64,000 nt of DNA from positions 3,162,001 to 3,226,000 of the forward strand of contig JALGAS010000004.1 of NCBI GenBank assembly GCA_023078685.1. The letters are read 5' to 3'. The translations under genes and the position numbers were made by a program. This DNA comes from Neopestalotiopsis rosae (Eukaryota; Ascomycota; Sordariomycetes; Amphisphaeriales; Sporocadaceae). Below are positions 38,373-49,191 of the stretch, piece by piece (position 1 is the first letter of the stretch; each line of letters opens with the position of its first letter). The notes beneath the pieces were generated by a model, which worked only from the letters and a program-made list of their open reading frames with translations, was not told the origin of the DNA and searched no databases.

Positions 38373-39352
38373 TTTCGAACAATCGGGGGCGTGCTACCGG
38401 GAAATCGTTTGTCGTATAGTAGAAGCGAGAGGTTTGTGTGACATAGGAAACGCTTCGAGGGAAGGTCACGCAAGGGAAAAGATCATGATGCGTATTGAAG
38501 CTGTTGGGTGCGAGTTGTGGTGGAAACAAAGCGGCATGCGTTTACGCTGCTGCACTTGAGGCCAGAATAATGGTGGCGTTGGGTCGGTCGATCATGAAAT
38601 CTGTCGTTCTAGGAGCTCCTACGCTCTGACGGGGACAGGGGGGGCACTGGGTCTTGGCCCAAAGAGCTCAACTTGTCCATATCATTCTTGTCATTAGTCT
38701 ATGAAAATGTTCCAGCCCAGCAGGAAACCCCTAAAAAGGCCACCGTTGCTGCAGGGGGGACTCTGGCAGTTCGATCCGACTTGTTTTTCCAGCGCCGGTA
38801 CTGTAGGTGGCTTCCAAGTTCTATTTGAGTTTCTTGTTGATGCTCTACAGGGGTGCCTCAATGGGTTTAGCGAAGATCTAACGCTAGAAAGCTCACGGAA
38901 TTCAGAGCATGAGCCTTGTTCGCGTAGCCTGAAGCGAGGTACATTGTCGGCTGCACACGCGCCTTAACGCAGCAGCTGGCTTGGGCCCGCAGCTATTCCA
39001 CCATTGAAGCTGATTTGAAGCTTCGTGCGTCAACCTATCCAAGCTGGAGCAAAAACCCAGCCAAAGCACAAGGCCAATTGTCGCAACACAGATATAGCCA
39101 CTACGCCAACCTCTACGACAGCGGACCGAGTCTACCTGGATATGTTGTATGCTCTAGATTGTGCTCCCTACTGAATGCATTTCTGAATTGATGCCAGTGG
39201 CGCGCGCCACTGCTGGGTCGCTTTCGCGCATTCCAATTTATTGTCTGTGCTGCGTCATCTGAGGCTTCCATTGTCTTTTTGAATTGGGTCACCATCGACA
39301 CGGCTACGACCTTTTCGCAGTCGCACCTGGCCGCTTTCTCCTCGTGATCACA
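38373..39352. promoter_or_regulatory. Divergent SEC24/CFT2 intergenic region
   Basis: About 980 bp separate the divergent start codons of SEC24 (38372, minus) and CFT2 (39353, plus), so both promoters and 5' leaders must lie here. Open frames inside it, such as 38701-38967, show no domain. No TATA box was identified for either gene. Confidence 0.6.
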
Positions 39353-42204
39353 ATGTTCACATTTACACCATTACAAGGCGCCAAGTCGGATTCCACGGCA
39401 GTTCAATCTATCCTCGAGCTCGATGGCGGCGTAAAGGTCCTCGTTGATGTGGGTTGGGACGAGACTTTCGACCCTCAGCAGCTCAAAGAACTGGAAAAGT
39501 ATGCTTCTTTGTCTATAGCTTCATACGTCTGCCCGTTCTTACTGACTTTTCTTGCAGACAAGTGCCGACTCTCTCCCTCGTTCTTCTCACTCACGCGACC
39601 GTCTCCCACCTTGGCGCATTCGCTCATTGCTGCAAGCACCTGCCTCTATTTACGCGCATTCCCGTCTATGCGACAACACCGGTGATCTCCCTCGGAAGAA
39701 CACTTCTACACGAGCTTTATGCCTCCACGCCCCTCGCCGCTACTACGATTCCCAAGTCGTCACTTAACGAAGTCTCATACTCGTACAATGCTCAGGCTGC
39801 GGCAACAGAATCCAACATCCTTCTCCAGCCGCCTACACATGAGGAGATATCGAAATATTTCTCATTGATCAATCCGCTCAAATACCTCCAGCCGCATCAA
39901 CCACTGGGATCCCCATTCTCCCCACCACTAAACGGCCTCTCGATCACCGCATACAACTCTGGTAGCACTCTGGGTGGAACTATCTGGCATATACAACATG
40001 GTCTAGAATCCATCGTTTACGCCGTGGACTGGAACCAGGGTCGCGAGAATGTCTACGCGGGTGCTGCATGGCTAGGTGGTGCCGGTGGTGGCGGTACCGA
40101 AGTTATCGAGTCGCTACGGAAACCAACAGCCCTTGTTTGCAGCAGCAAAGGAGCCACAAAGTCATCACTGCCGAGGGCGAAGAGAGACGAACCTCTACTC
40201 GATACGATAGAAAAGTGTGTCACGAATGGTGGCACGGTGCTCATACCTGTTGATTCAGGTGCAAGAGTCCTAGAGCTAGCCTATCTTCTCGAACACGCAT
40301 GGCGACGCCATGCTTCTAGCAACGATGGCAAACTTCATGCTGCCGAACTCTATCTTGCTGGGCGTAGCATACACAGCACCATGAGATATGCTCGCAGTAT
40401 GCTCGAGTGGATGGATGAGCGAATCGTACAAGAGTTCGAAGAGGTTGCAGATGGGGCTAAGAAAACCAACGGAGCTGCCGACAACGCGAACCAAGCAAAA
40501 CAGGGAGGACCCTTCGATTTCAGATACTTGAAGTTACTCGACCGGAAAGGCCAGGTCGACAAAGTGCTTTCAAGAGCGAATGGCGAGGGTTCTGTCGGCA
40601 GAGTCATACTAGCTAGTGATGCGAGCCTAGAATGGGGTTTCTCAAGAAATGCCTTCAAGGCGTTGGTGCAAGACCCCAAGAACCTGTTGGTTCTCACGGG
40701 ACTCCCCTCCCCGCCTGCTGATGGATCTGCAACCATGTCCAGCATCTTTCACAAGTGGTGGAAAACTGCGGTTGAGGAAAATGGAAAGCATGGCGCTGAT
40801 GCCGTTGGAACCGGTATTGGAACGGATGGAGCACTTATTCAAGTCCTAGGTGATGGTCGGGAGGCAACACTACGAAATGTTCAGAAAGAGCCACTCGAAG
40901 GCGACGACCTTGCAGTATACAGGTTTTGGCTTGCGCAACAACGTCAATTGCAAGATACGTTACAGACTGGTGGTGCTGAAACGCTTGATGCGGGCCTCGA
41001 TATTGACGATGCTTCTTCAGAGTCCTCGTCCGAGTCTGGAGATTCCGAAACACATCAGCAGGGCAAAGTCCTCAATGTCGCTGCAACGCTGGGTAGGGCA
41101 ACTCGAAAGAAGGCTGCTCTAGCTGATGAAGACCTCGGACCTAATATTTTGCTGAAGAAGAAAGGTGTCTATGACTATGACCTTCGTGGCAAAAGCGGTC
41201 GGGACGCCTTGTTTCCTTATCCAGTTCAGCGGAAACGAACAGATGACTATGGCGATCTCATCCGACTTGAGGACTTCCTGAAGACTGACGAACAGCAAGA
41301 AGAAACAATGACTGGAGACGATGATGGCAAACAGGAATCTCAAGATAATCTCGGCAAGAAGCGCAAGTGGGCGGACTCCGCCGTCAACACTGGTCCGACA
41401 TCGGGAACTGAGAAGCGACCGAAGCTCGAACCCAATCTGTCAGACGAATTTGAACTGTCTGTTGTCGACGGGCCCATTAACAATGAGCTTGACGACGTGC
41501 CAGATGATGAAGAGGAGCAGGACGTCAACTCAACAGGCCCCTTTCGACTCAGTATCACTACGGAACAAATTGCCGTGGCCATGGGCATCACTTTCATCGA
41601 CTTTAGTGGTATACATGATAAGCGAAGTCTCCACATGCTTATCCCTCTCATTCAACCCAGAAAGCTGGTTCTTACTGGCGGTAGCGCCTCGGAGACGGAT
41701 GACCTCTCGGTAGAGCTGCCAAAATTGTTCCAGTCTCAGATCGATATCTTTCTGCCAGAAGTGGGTGCATCAGTCGATGCATCTGCAGATACCAATGCTT
41801 ATACGGTCAATCTGGCACCTGCCCTTGTCAAGGGCCTCAAATGGCAGGATGTTGGAGGTGTCAAGATCGCCACACTCGTTGGCCGACTGTCTGTAGCCGA
41901 CGAAGCCAAGAATCCGATCCTCGATCTGCCCGCCGCACTTACAACTGGACTGACAGCAACGCACTCGGTTACTCCCTTCCATGTGGGCGATCTTCGATTA
42001 GCGAATCTCAGAAAGGATCTCAGGGATAGTGGGTACACGACAGAGTTCATGGGAGAAGGTACATTACTAGTCCAGAACTCAGTCATTGTCCGAAAAGCCG
42101 CCACTGCCGGTCGCATTAGCGTTGAGGCGGCAGGATGGGAGACTGATACAGTCCAGATGGTTAGAAAAATGGTGTATGAAAAGCTGGCCGTCGTTGGGCA
42201 CTAG
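39353..42204 (+). CDS. CFT2: Cleavage and polyadenylation factor CFT2 (CPSF100)
   Basis: Cft2/Ydh1 is the pseudo-nuclease partner of Ysh1/CPSF73 in the mRNA 3'-end cleavage and polyadenylation complex. Exons are 39353-39498 and 39558-42204, with a 59-nt intron (GTATGC to TTGCAG), giving 930 aa. The join reads KELEK-QVPTLSL. The N-terminal metallo-beta-lactamase domain begins MFTFTPLQGA. The site where active family members have HxHxDH reads THATVSHLGAFAH, so the zinc ligands are degenerate, as known for CPSF100. The beta-CASP region follows (LILASDASLEWGF is read as VILASDASLEWGF). An acidic Ser/Glu linker lies at about 525-545, and a basic nuclear-signal-like patch (KKRKW, KRPKLE) near 635-655. 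The C-terminal domain contains KSLHMLIPLIQPRKLVLTGG-like text. No disruption is seen. Confidence 0.95.
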
Positions 42205-42510
42205 CCTACCTAGCTTAATTTATATATTTATCTGAGAAGGTATTGATAAACACTTAACATGAATAATCTTCACTTGCTGATGCTCATGTTTGTCGATGCT
42301 CATACTGCTTTGATCACAGCAGGACGTTGAAAGCTTCACTTACATTCATCTCATATGTCTATGACTCGGCGATCCCGACATACACACAGAGAGCGAGGCG
42401 CGGAAGAGTGGTGTCATCAAACGGGATCTACCATATACATCTTGAGTTGATCTACAATAGTCTGCCTGGAAAAGTATCCTAACCGCTCTTGAAGAGTGAC
42501 ATGGTCCTGC
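42205..42510. other. Convergent 3' intergenic region
   Basis: This stretch of about 300 bp separates the converging 3' ends of CFT2 and the ankyrin gene. It begins with an AT-rich run (TTTATATATTTATC) just after the CFT2 stop that could act in 3'-end formation. Nothing else is seen. Confidence 0.5.
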
Positions 42511-43988
42511 TTAACAAGCAAGCAACCAATTGTCAGTTTGCCGTCTCATTCCAACGTTGCTGCCTAACGGAAACATTAGGTCGAAGTCGCCGCTGAAGTC
42601 CCGGCAGTCCCGAATTGCAATAGGGGGGATCTGGGGATCACATCCCTTTCTGTCAACATGATCAACCCCTGCGGTTATCCATCGCAAATAGTCACTCCCT
42701 GTGAACGTCCATTCTGGTGCTACCGTGTTGGGAATGCAGCGAAGAATCCGCAATGCCACGACAAAGAGTTCCGGTTTGTCGGCATCCAGGCACAAGTCGA
42801 GCATGCGCGCCATCTGGACATAGAGGAATTGTTCGGCTCTGAAGAGTTCCGGCTCAAAATTCCATTTTTGAAGGATCCAAAGAGCGTTACTGGGACAGCG
42901 AGCCAGGATCGCCGCCTTGAGCGACAACATCCCCAGCCTTGTCCCTGCACGGCTGTTCGGCCATCCTTCCCAAGTTATTTTTCTTCTGACACGTGAGAGT
43001 CGAAGGACTGTGCAGCGGACGATAAGGTCCATCATACTATGGCTCCCCTCGTGAGTGGCGGCTATGAAAATAGCTCCGTCTCCCTCGAGGTGATAGTAGC
43101 GAAGACTACACATAAAGATACGCATCTCATGAATTCTCCTAAAGACAGATTGCATTTGAGCGAGAACAGCCAATTTCTGGGCACTCAACAGCGCGACACG
43201 AAGACCTGAGACTCTGACCCTCATGTCATAAATCCACGTGTGGGAGATCAAGTACTTGGCCAGCTCTTGATGGCCAGCAGTAATTGCCAAAGTGAGAGGG
43301 TTATGCGCCATATGCGCCATTGTAGGTACGTCGGTATAGAAGCGTGATCCGAACACAAGATCAAGGCTCGGTCTTCCTGCAATTTGTCCTATGGTTTGAC
43401 GTGGTACAATGACATAGGGATCGTGGTAGCAGCCTGCCTGGTGAAGGAGCTTCACTACCTCGATATGACCGTTCTTTGCGGCCAAGAGTAGCGGAGAGTA
43501 GCCCTCGGGGTCCTTCATATCGATGTAGGGCGGCCACGATGCCTGAGCCGCGTTGCAAAATCTTTCGACGCGGATCACGTCTCCTCGTTGAGCTGCGGCA
43601 TGAAAAGGACCGCGTAAAATATGATGGACGGTCTCGCACCATTGATAGTGGCGGTCCTTAACTTCGGTCCAACTTATGTACAGTTTACAACGGCAAAACG
43701 TGCGGGGCGAATGGACAGCCTGTGCAAGAAGGACGTCGGCGATGTAGACTTCGTCCTCGAGCAAATGCCAGAGTGAACGGCAGGCGCTGGCAAGAGAGAA
43801 GAGATCTAATCATACACCGCATATCAGTATCGTGGAAATGGAGATATTCGACGAGAAAAAATTGCCGAGTGAGAGCACATACCTCGAGGATCATCGATAT
43901 GGTTCCTTCCAATACGCCACAACACATCAAAGGAAAGGGCCATTCGCTGGCGTGCAGCTTCCTCAATCACCTGTTCAACGTTAGACAT
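42511..43988 (-). CDS. Ankyrin-repeat protein with F-box-like N terminus
   Basis: Exons are 43988-43883 and 43805-42511, with a 77-nt intron (GTATGT to GATTAG), giving 466 aa. The join reads NHIDDPR-DLFSLASACRSLWH, a Leu/Cys pattern reminiscent of fungal F-box-like domains (residues about 15-60). That label is tentative. At least one well-formed ankyrin repeat is visible at about 140-165 (EGYSPLLLAAKNGHIEVVKL), preceded by a degenerate repeat (GPFHAAAQRGDVIRVERF) and followed by a third-like segment (HNPLTLAITAGHQELAKYLI). The second half has no recognised family and contains several Cys and Trp residues. Such proteins often act as substrate receptors or scaffolds in fungi; nothing here shows a partner. 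The alternative downstream Met at 43764 would lose the N-terminal domain. Confidence 0.75.
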
Positions 43989-45646
43989 CTATTTATCTTC
44001 CTTAAGTTTCGCAAGTTCAAGATGAGATCCATGCTCTAAAGTAAAAATTGCCCGTGCGTGAGATAAACTGCAGCTTCAGAGGGCGCAATTCAGCATACCT
44101 GCATCTTGAACATCGCCTGAGAAGGACTTTCCGATGATGGGAAAGTGTTTCTGCTTAGGCTTGGACGAACGAGTAGTGCATTCCCCACACCGACTGTCGA
44201 CCTGCTGGACCGGTGCTTGGGAAGAGATCGATAAATGATTTGGGAACAGCTTCAGGAATTGAAAAGGAAACGAATAGAGAAATTGTGGTGGAGGCGACGT
44301 GGAAGTCACTGCAGGCAGCGGTACATCAATTGGCGTTTCGGATTTGTGAAAGGGTTTGTTGCAAACGGCAAGCCTGGCGCAAACGATGGACAAGGCCAAC
44401 AAGGTCATCACAGGGCTACTAGTGGGAGGATGTGGTCAATTGTTGAAATCAGGAAATCCAGTACAGCGTGGGTTATCCAATTGGCATAAGCAGATAAACA
44501 TCTGGCAAATATCTGGCAATGCAACTCGACCCTCGAGTTCGAAAGGTCCAGCCTAAGATTACTATAATGACAAAGACCTGGAAAAAGCTGCCATGTTTGG
44601 CGCTTAGCTGCACTTTTATTTATTCAACCTTTGACAAGATGAGGAGCTCTTCCAGATTCCTAACAATCAATGAAACAAAAGCTGAAGATATTGCCAAGTG
44701 CAGCTCGACAGCCACTAGAACCAGAACTGCAGTTGGTCGAGATGTTCTAGATATGCCTGAACGTCGCTTACTTAGGGCATATTGTAGAATTCTTAAAAAT
44801 GGTTAGTGTCTGTTGTATTTATTCTTCGATTCTTTCATCTTTGGAACTGGAATGTTACGTCTGTGAACTGCCATCTCCAGTTGCGACCATAGTCTGCGTC
44901 TGCTTGTCACATCACCTCCACTCCACCAAAACCCAAACGCAGAAGCTGCTACTAAGCCATGACCTTCTTCGTCCTGGTCGACATCTTGTTTACTGTCAAA
45001 ATTGAGTACAGACTTCCTGCACACCTTCTATATGGACACGGTTTGGGTACGCGACTTCCGACATGAACAAGATGACTCGTACCGCACCTGCTGTGCTGAG
45101 AGATTGCAGCAGACATTACTCACCCTGCCGCCCAAACATCTCCCTGGCTCTCGTCTCCAACCCACCATCACCTCTCCCGAGGCTTACCAAAACTTCATTA
45201 CTCATTACTCTGATCGTACATTTCTACTTGTATGCTACGAGTCCAAGCTTGTCAAGTCCATGTGATACTGTCAGCCAGATACTTTTACGGATGATCCAAA
45301 TCACCACACGTCACTCGGTCCGTGGTTAGATCCTGAACTCTACTCGGCATCGCTTCACTGTACGTATCTTCACCGTTTGCTCCTCCCATATTAGTCACCA
45401 AGCTAACAACATCGTATCCAGTCAGTCTCTAGGTAGTCGTGTCCTGACTCTTCTGTCATTTTGATTCTGTTCCAATCCGGCACTGCTCTGCAGTCGGTAG
45501 TCGCCTTTCACTTGCGCGCTTTCACTCCTTGCTGGCCTAGCCTGGAGCTATGCCGACATTGGGGTATCCACGCATCGGTTACTTGACTGATGTGTGTCAA
45601 TTGTCCTGCACGCTTGACACCAATGGCATACTGATCACATGAAACC
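43989..45646. other. Intergenic region between ankyrin and zinc-finger genes
   Basis: No supported gene. A minus-strand frame at 44076-44411 begins with a hydrophobic stretch (LLALSIVCARLAVC) that could be a signal peptide, but the rest is low-complexity and no exon partner is clear. The right end is CT-rich promoter-like DNA of the zinc-finger gene. Confidence 0.45.
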
Positions 45647-46462
45647 ATGGCACCGATAGCGGACGGTCGATTTCAGTGCCCAAATTGCCCTAAAAGCTAT
45701 ATACGACAGGATTATCTTCGCAGACATATAAGAGCCAAGCACAGCGCCAATCCTGACTACAAATGTCGTGAGAACGGCTGTGAGAGGTCATTTCTTTCAA
45801 AAAGTCATCTCGATTCACATACGAAGTGCCAACACAGGCACAAGTGCCCTAACTGCGAGGCAATCTTTACGAGTCACGAGAATCTTCTCAGACATCGGTA
45901 CGACAAGCACCCTAAGAACATTCCTTTCCATGTTTGCGAGATATGCAGCAGAACATACAAAAGTGAGAAACTCTTGAAGGCACATGTTAAACTACACGAC
46001 AAAGACCGCCCTCGCTTCAATTGCAGGCAGTGTTCTAAAAGCTTTGCGCAAAACTGGACCCTCAATCAGCATATAGCGGAGAAGCACAACAGAGTTAGCG
46101 ACCGCGATAATGGTTCACAGGTTGATCGTGAAAAGATGCACTCTGGGAACAGTTCACAGGTTGAGCGTGAGGAGATGCACCCTGAGAACAGTTCACAGGT
46201 TGACCGTGAGGAGATGCACTGTGAGAAGAGTCCTTTCTTTATTTGCCCGATATGCAACGAATCACACATTAGTAAGGTATCCATAAAGGGCCATTTTGAA
46301 AGACACGACAAGGACCCCCTCCGCTTTATTTGCAGGCAGTGTTCCAAAAGCTATCTGGATAGAAGAAGTTTAAACCAGCATATGGCGGAGAAGCACAACG
46401 GAGTTAGCAACCATAATAATGGTTCCCAGGCTGACCGCGAGGAGCCCAAATCAAGTAATTAA
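45647..46462 (+). CDS. C2H2 zinc-finger protein with seven fingers
   Basis: A single-exon frame of 271 aa with seven C2H2 fingers, beginning at about residues 11, 40, 67, 94, 123, 201 and 230. Examples are CPNCPKSY...RRHIRAKH, CRQCSKSFAQ...NQHIAEKH and CRQCSKSYLD...NQHMAEKH. Fingers are almost back to back, so nucleic-acid binding is likely; the target is unknown. Fingers 4-5 with their Asn/Gly/Ser/Gln linker resemble fingers 6-7 with theirs, at both protein and DNA level (compare 46015-46131 with 46323-46440). Between the pairs lie three 13-residue repeats of the form SSQVxREEMHxEN. There is no separate activation or fungal regulatory domain. The start follows an in-frame ATG in an AACC-ATGG context. 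It may be a young, expanding lineage-specific gene. Confidence 0.85.
   Translation: MAPIADGRFQCPNCPKSYIRQDYLRRHIRAKHSANPDYKCRENGCERSFLSKSHLDSHTKCQHRHKCPNCEAIFTSHENLLRHRYDKHPKNIPFHVCEICSRTYKSEKLLKAHVKLHDKDRPRFNCRQCSKSFAQNWTLNQHIAEKHNRVSDRDNGSQVDREKMHSGNSSQVEREEMHPENSSQVDREEMHCEKSPFFICPICNESHISKVSIKGHFERHDKDPLRFICRQCSKSYLDRRSLNQHMAEKHNGVSNHNNGSQADREEPKSSN
46112..46228 (+). repeat. Three tandem 39-nt in-frame repeats
   Basis: Units are 46112-46150, 46151-46189 and 46190-46228. Each encodes 13 residues of the pattern (G/S)SQVxREExMHxxN, and the units differ at only a few bases. They lie inside the C2H2 gene between finger pairs 4-5 and 6-7. Confidence 0.9.
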
Positions 46463-47371
46463 ATTTGTCAAAATAGCAAAACTTGCCTTGTTTGAATTGT
46501 TTTTAGAGTGATTGCAATGCGTCCTTCGCAATCAATGGCAGATCCAGGAGATATCTATGGGCCATGAGAAATTGTGAATACTGATTGAAGCTATGTGACT
46601 TATAAAATACATCATCCTAATTTGAAATGTGTTTTTTCTTTTTGAATACGACAAATACAATGAAGAATTGACTCTGGGCAAGGTGTATCAATTTTGCTAA
46701 ATCATTCAAGATATTTCCAAGTCGACCATTTTGATCTAGTAAACTGTGCCTGGGACATTGATCTACTTTATGGTCTTTTCCTGCCAATATACCTTCCCAA
46801 GTCACGAGATGATAACTTGGTAGCGTTATAAGAAATATTAAGCACCATGCACTGAAACTGCACGCTGCATTTAACATGTATCATTGTGGGGGGTCACGTT
46901 CGTGGGGACGCCCGAACCACAACTTCGCAACCATGAGCACCGTTGAAAGTTGAGCACACTTTTGCGTCACGTCGAGTCCCAATGCCGAAGCGCGTAAATA
47001 AAAGTATTTTTGGCCATCCCTTTCAACCGACAGGCATCAATTGTCCTTGCCTGTTTGGTTGGGGCTAAGGACAATTACGCATCTCCAACTTTTCGCAAGC
47101 GATGCCAATGCGGAGAAATTATAAGAAGTATTCGGGGTAACATGCCACGAGGCCAGTCGGTGATGTGCTTGGCATCCATGATGGCGTGGATGGAAAATCG
47201 GTACAAAACGCAGGGAGCATTCCCCCGACTTCTTGAATCCAATTCGCTTGCGATACTCATGGCTATCTAGCGGTTCTGAATCGCTCATCTACAGCGGCGT
47301 ACTTGCCTAGGTACATAGGCATCCTTGACATTTGATGCAGATTGAGGCAGGCCACTAGCCCCACATCAACA
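46463..47371. other. Intergenic region before the GH43 gene
   Basis: AT-rich 3' flank of the zinc-finger gene, then the promoter of the GH43 gene. The minus-strand frame at 46617-46877 has a hydrophobic start but no recognisable content. Nothing further is supported. Confidence 0.45.
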
Positions 47372-48397
47372 ATGCATACGACGTCGATTGTCCTGGGCTT
47401 GCTGGCCGTCAGCTTGACAACAACGGCGAAATACATTGTACCTGGCGCTCGATGGCTCGACACGAATGGGGAGTTGGTGAATGCCCATGCTGGTGCCGTA
47501 CTATTCGACGACGCTACAGAAAAGTTCTGGCTTTTCGGAGAGTACAAGATACAAAATGCCACAGAGGGCGCCGGAGTGGCAGTATACAGTTCTGACGACT
47601 TGGCCACGTGGGAGAGCCATGGCTTGGCCCTGGGTAGGTTTGCACGCTCCCTGATATTACCGTGTATATTCTGCAGAATTGAAGAGACTCACTTGTCCCT
47701 CCACTAGAACCAATTGCGGGACACCCATACATATCGCCACAGAATATCATACAACGCCCAAAGGTTGTGTTTTCGAATGTCAGCCAGGAGTATCACATGC
47801 ACTGGCACGCGGATAATTCTAGTTATGGACTTTTGCTGCAAGGCTACGCTACGTCGCCGGCCATTCAGGTTCGCCAGCTATCTCCCGAATTCGTGATCGA
47901 CCACATTGCTTATTATAGTTAGGGACCATATACTTTCATCAACGCAACCGCGCCACTCGGCAACTGGTCGCAGGACTTTGGCCTATTCACAGACTACAAG
48001 GACGGGCGGTCCTATGCGCTGTACTCGAACGGAGACAGCCTCTACGGGCGAGATGTCTACGTCACGAGGTACGACGAGGACAAGGCGGAGCTCGAGGAAG
48101 TTGTGCACCGCTTTCCCAAGTACGATCTCGAGGCCCCCGCCATTGTGCAGACCGACGACAGCTACTACGCCATCATGAGCCACAAGACGGGTTACCGACC
48201 AAACAATGTTGTGGCGTTTCGAGCAGATTCGCTCTCTGGACCCTGGTCGCAGCCGTGGATCATCAATCCTCTGAACACGCGTGGCTTGAACAGCCAAAGC
48301 GGGAACACATTGCGGATTGCCGGTTCAAAGCAGACTACATACCTCTACATTGGTGATCAGGTAAGCGAGAAGATTTGACTGGGTCTTCTGAACAACT

Positions 48398-48435
<38 letters not shown>

Positions 48436-49136
48436 CAATTCTCTTCCTTCTTGGGCACATACTGACTGGTGGAAACGCGGTCTAGTGGGATTCAAACTCC
48501 CTTTGGGAAAGCCGATACATTTGGCTGCCATTGAACATCGATGACGAAAAGAAGCACCTTGATATCGAGTGGTACGACATTTATGACCTCGACGTCAAGA
48601 CTGGCGAGTGGTCTGCTGTCGAAGGAAAGACGTACTACAGCAAGGATGCGGCGGCTTCTGGCGACGCTTATCACCAGGAAGCCAACTTTGGCAGTAATGG
48701 TGTGATTGCTACTGGCATCTACGGAAATGACAGTACTGTGACGTTCAACAATATTGAGGGTAGCGGCGAGCCGCAATGGGTGTCATTTTATTACCAGAGT
48801 AAGTTCGAGCTCATCTACGGCTGGAAGAGTTGCGACTAATAGCGCCTCATAGACACTGACGACATGGGCTTTGGGGATCAACCGGGCGGCACACCGGATC
48901 GCATCGGTGGATCATGGCAGCTGCGTCGGATCAGCAGCGTCGTAGTCAACGGCAACAACCAAACCCTTGAAACCTTGTTCCAAAGAGACACCCACAAGGG
49001 AATCATACTATCCACGCCATTGCAGTTGACATTGAATCGGGGCTGGAACAACTCCATAACTATTGGAGGGCTCTTCAATGGATTTGATTACAAGGGCGCT
49101 GATCTGGACAGGATCGTGGTTTATCCCCCAGAGTAG
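47372..49136 (+). CDS. Secreted GH43 exo-beta-1,3-galactanase-like enzyme with CBM35-like module
   Basis: Predicted to cleave beta-1,3-galactan backbones of arabinogalactan proteins outside the cell. Exons are 47372-47633, 47708-47868, 47923-48360, 48486-48798 and 48853-49136, giving 485 aa. Introns are 74, 54, 125 and 54 nt, and all joins keep frame. A signal peptide (TTSIVLGLLAVSLTTTA) occupies about residues 2-19. The GH43 domain starts VPGARWLDTNG, with NAHAGAVLF at its first blade. Glu211 in LEAPAIV fits the catalytic acid. Gln266 in GLNSQSGNTL sits where subfamily 24 galactanases use Gln in place of the usual Asp base; the 55-residue spacing equals that recalled for Phanerochaete Pc1,3Gal43A (Glu208/Gln263). 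The C-terminal 130 residues (QWVSFYYQ, VVVNGNN, GADLDRIVVYP) resemble CBM35. The ATG chosen gives the signal peptide; an upstream in-frame ATG is absent from the coding context. Confidence 0.87.
48400..48435 (+). repeat. 36-nt poly-T run in a GH43 intron
   Basis: An uninterrupted run of 36 T lies inside the 125-nt third intron (48361-48485), upstream of the TACTGACT branch-like site and the GGTCTAG acceptor. The other introns of this gene are only 54-74 nt, so the run accounts for much of the extra length. Its exact length is prone to sequencing error. Confidence 0.85.
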
Positions 49137-49191
49137 TCGGAGCAAGCATCGAGATATCAACATGTATGTTGATATGATCATGTCTCTTATC

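Noticed and set aside
44076..44411. Possible small secreted protein on the minus strand
   Set aside because: The hydrophobic start is suggestive, but the rest is low-complexity, the end runs into a possible donor with no clear next exon, and no family is recognised.
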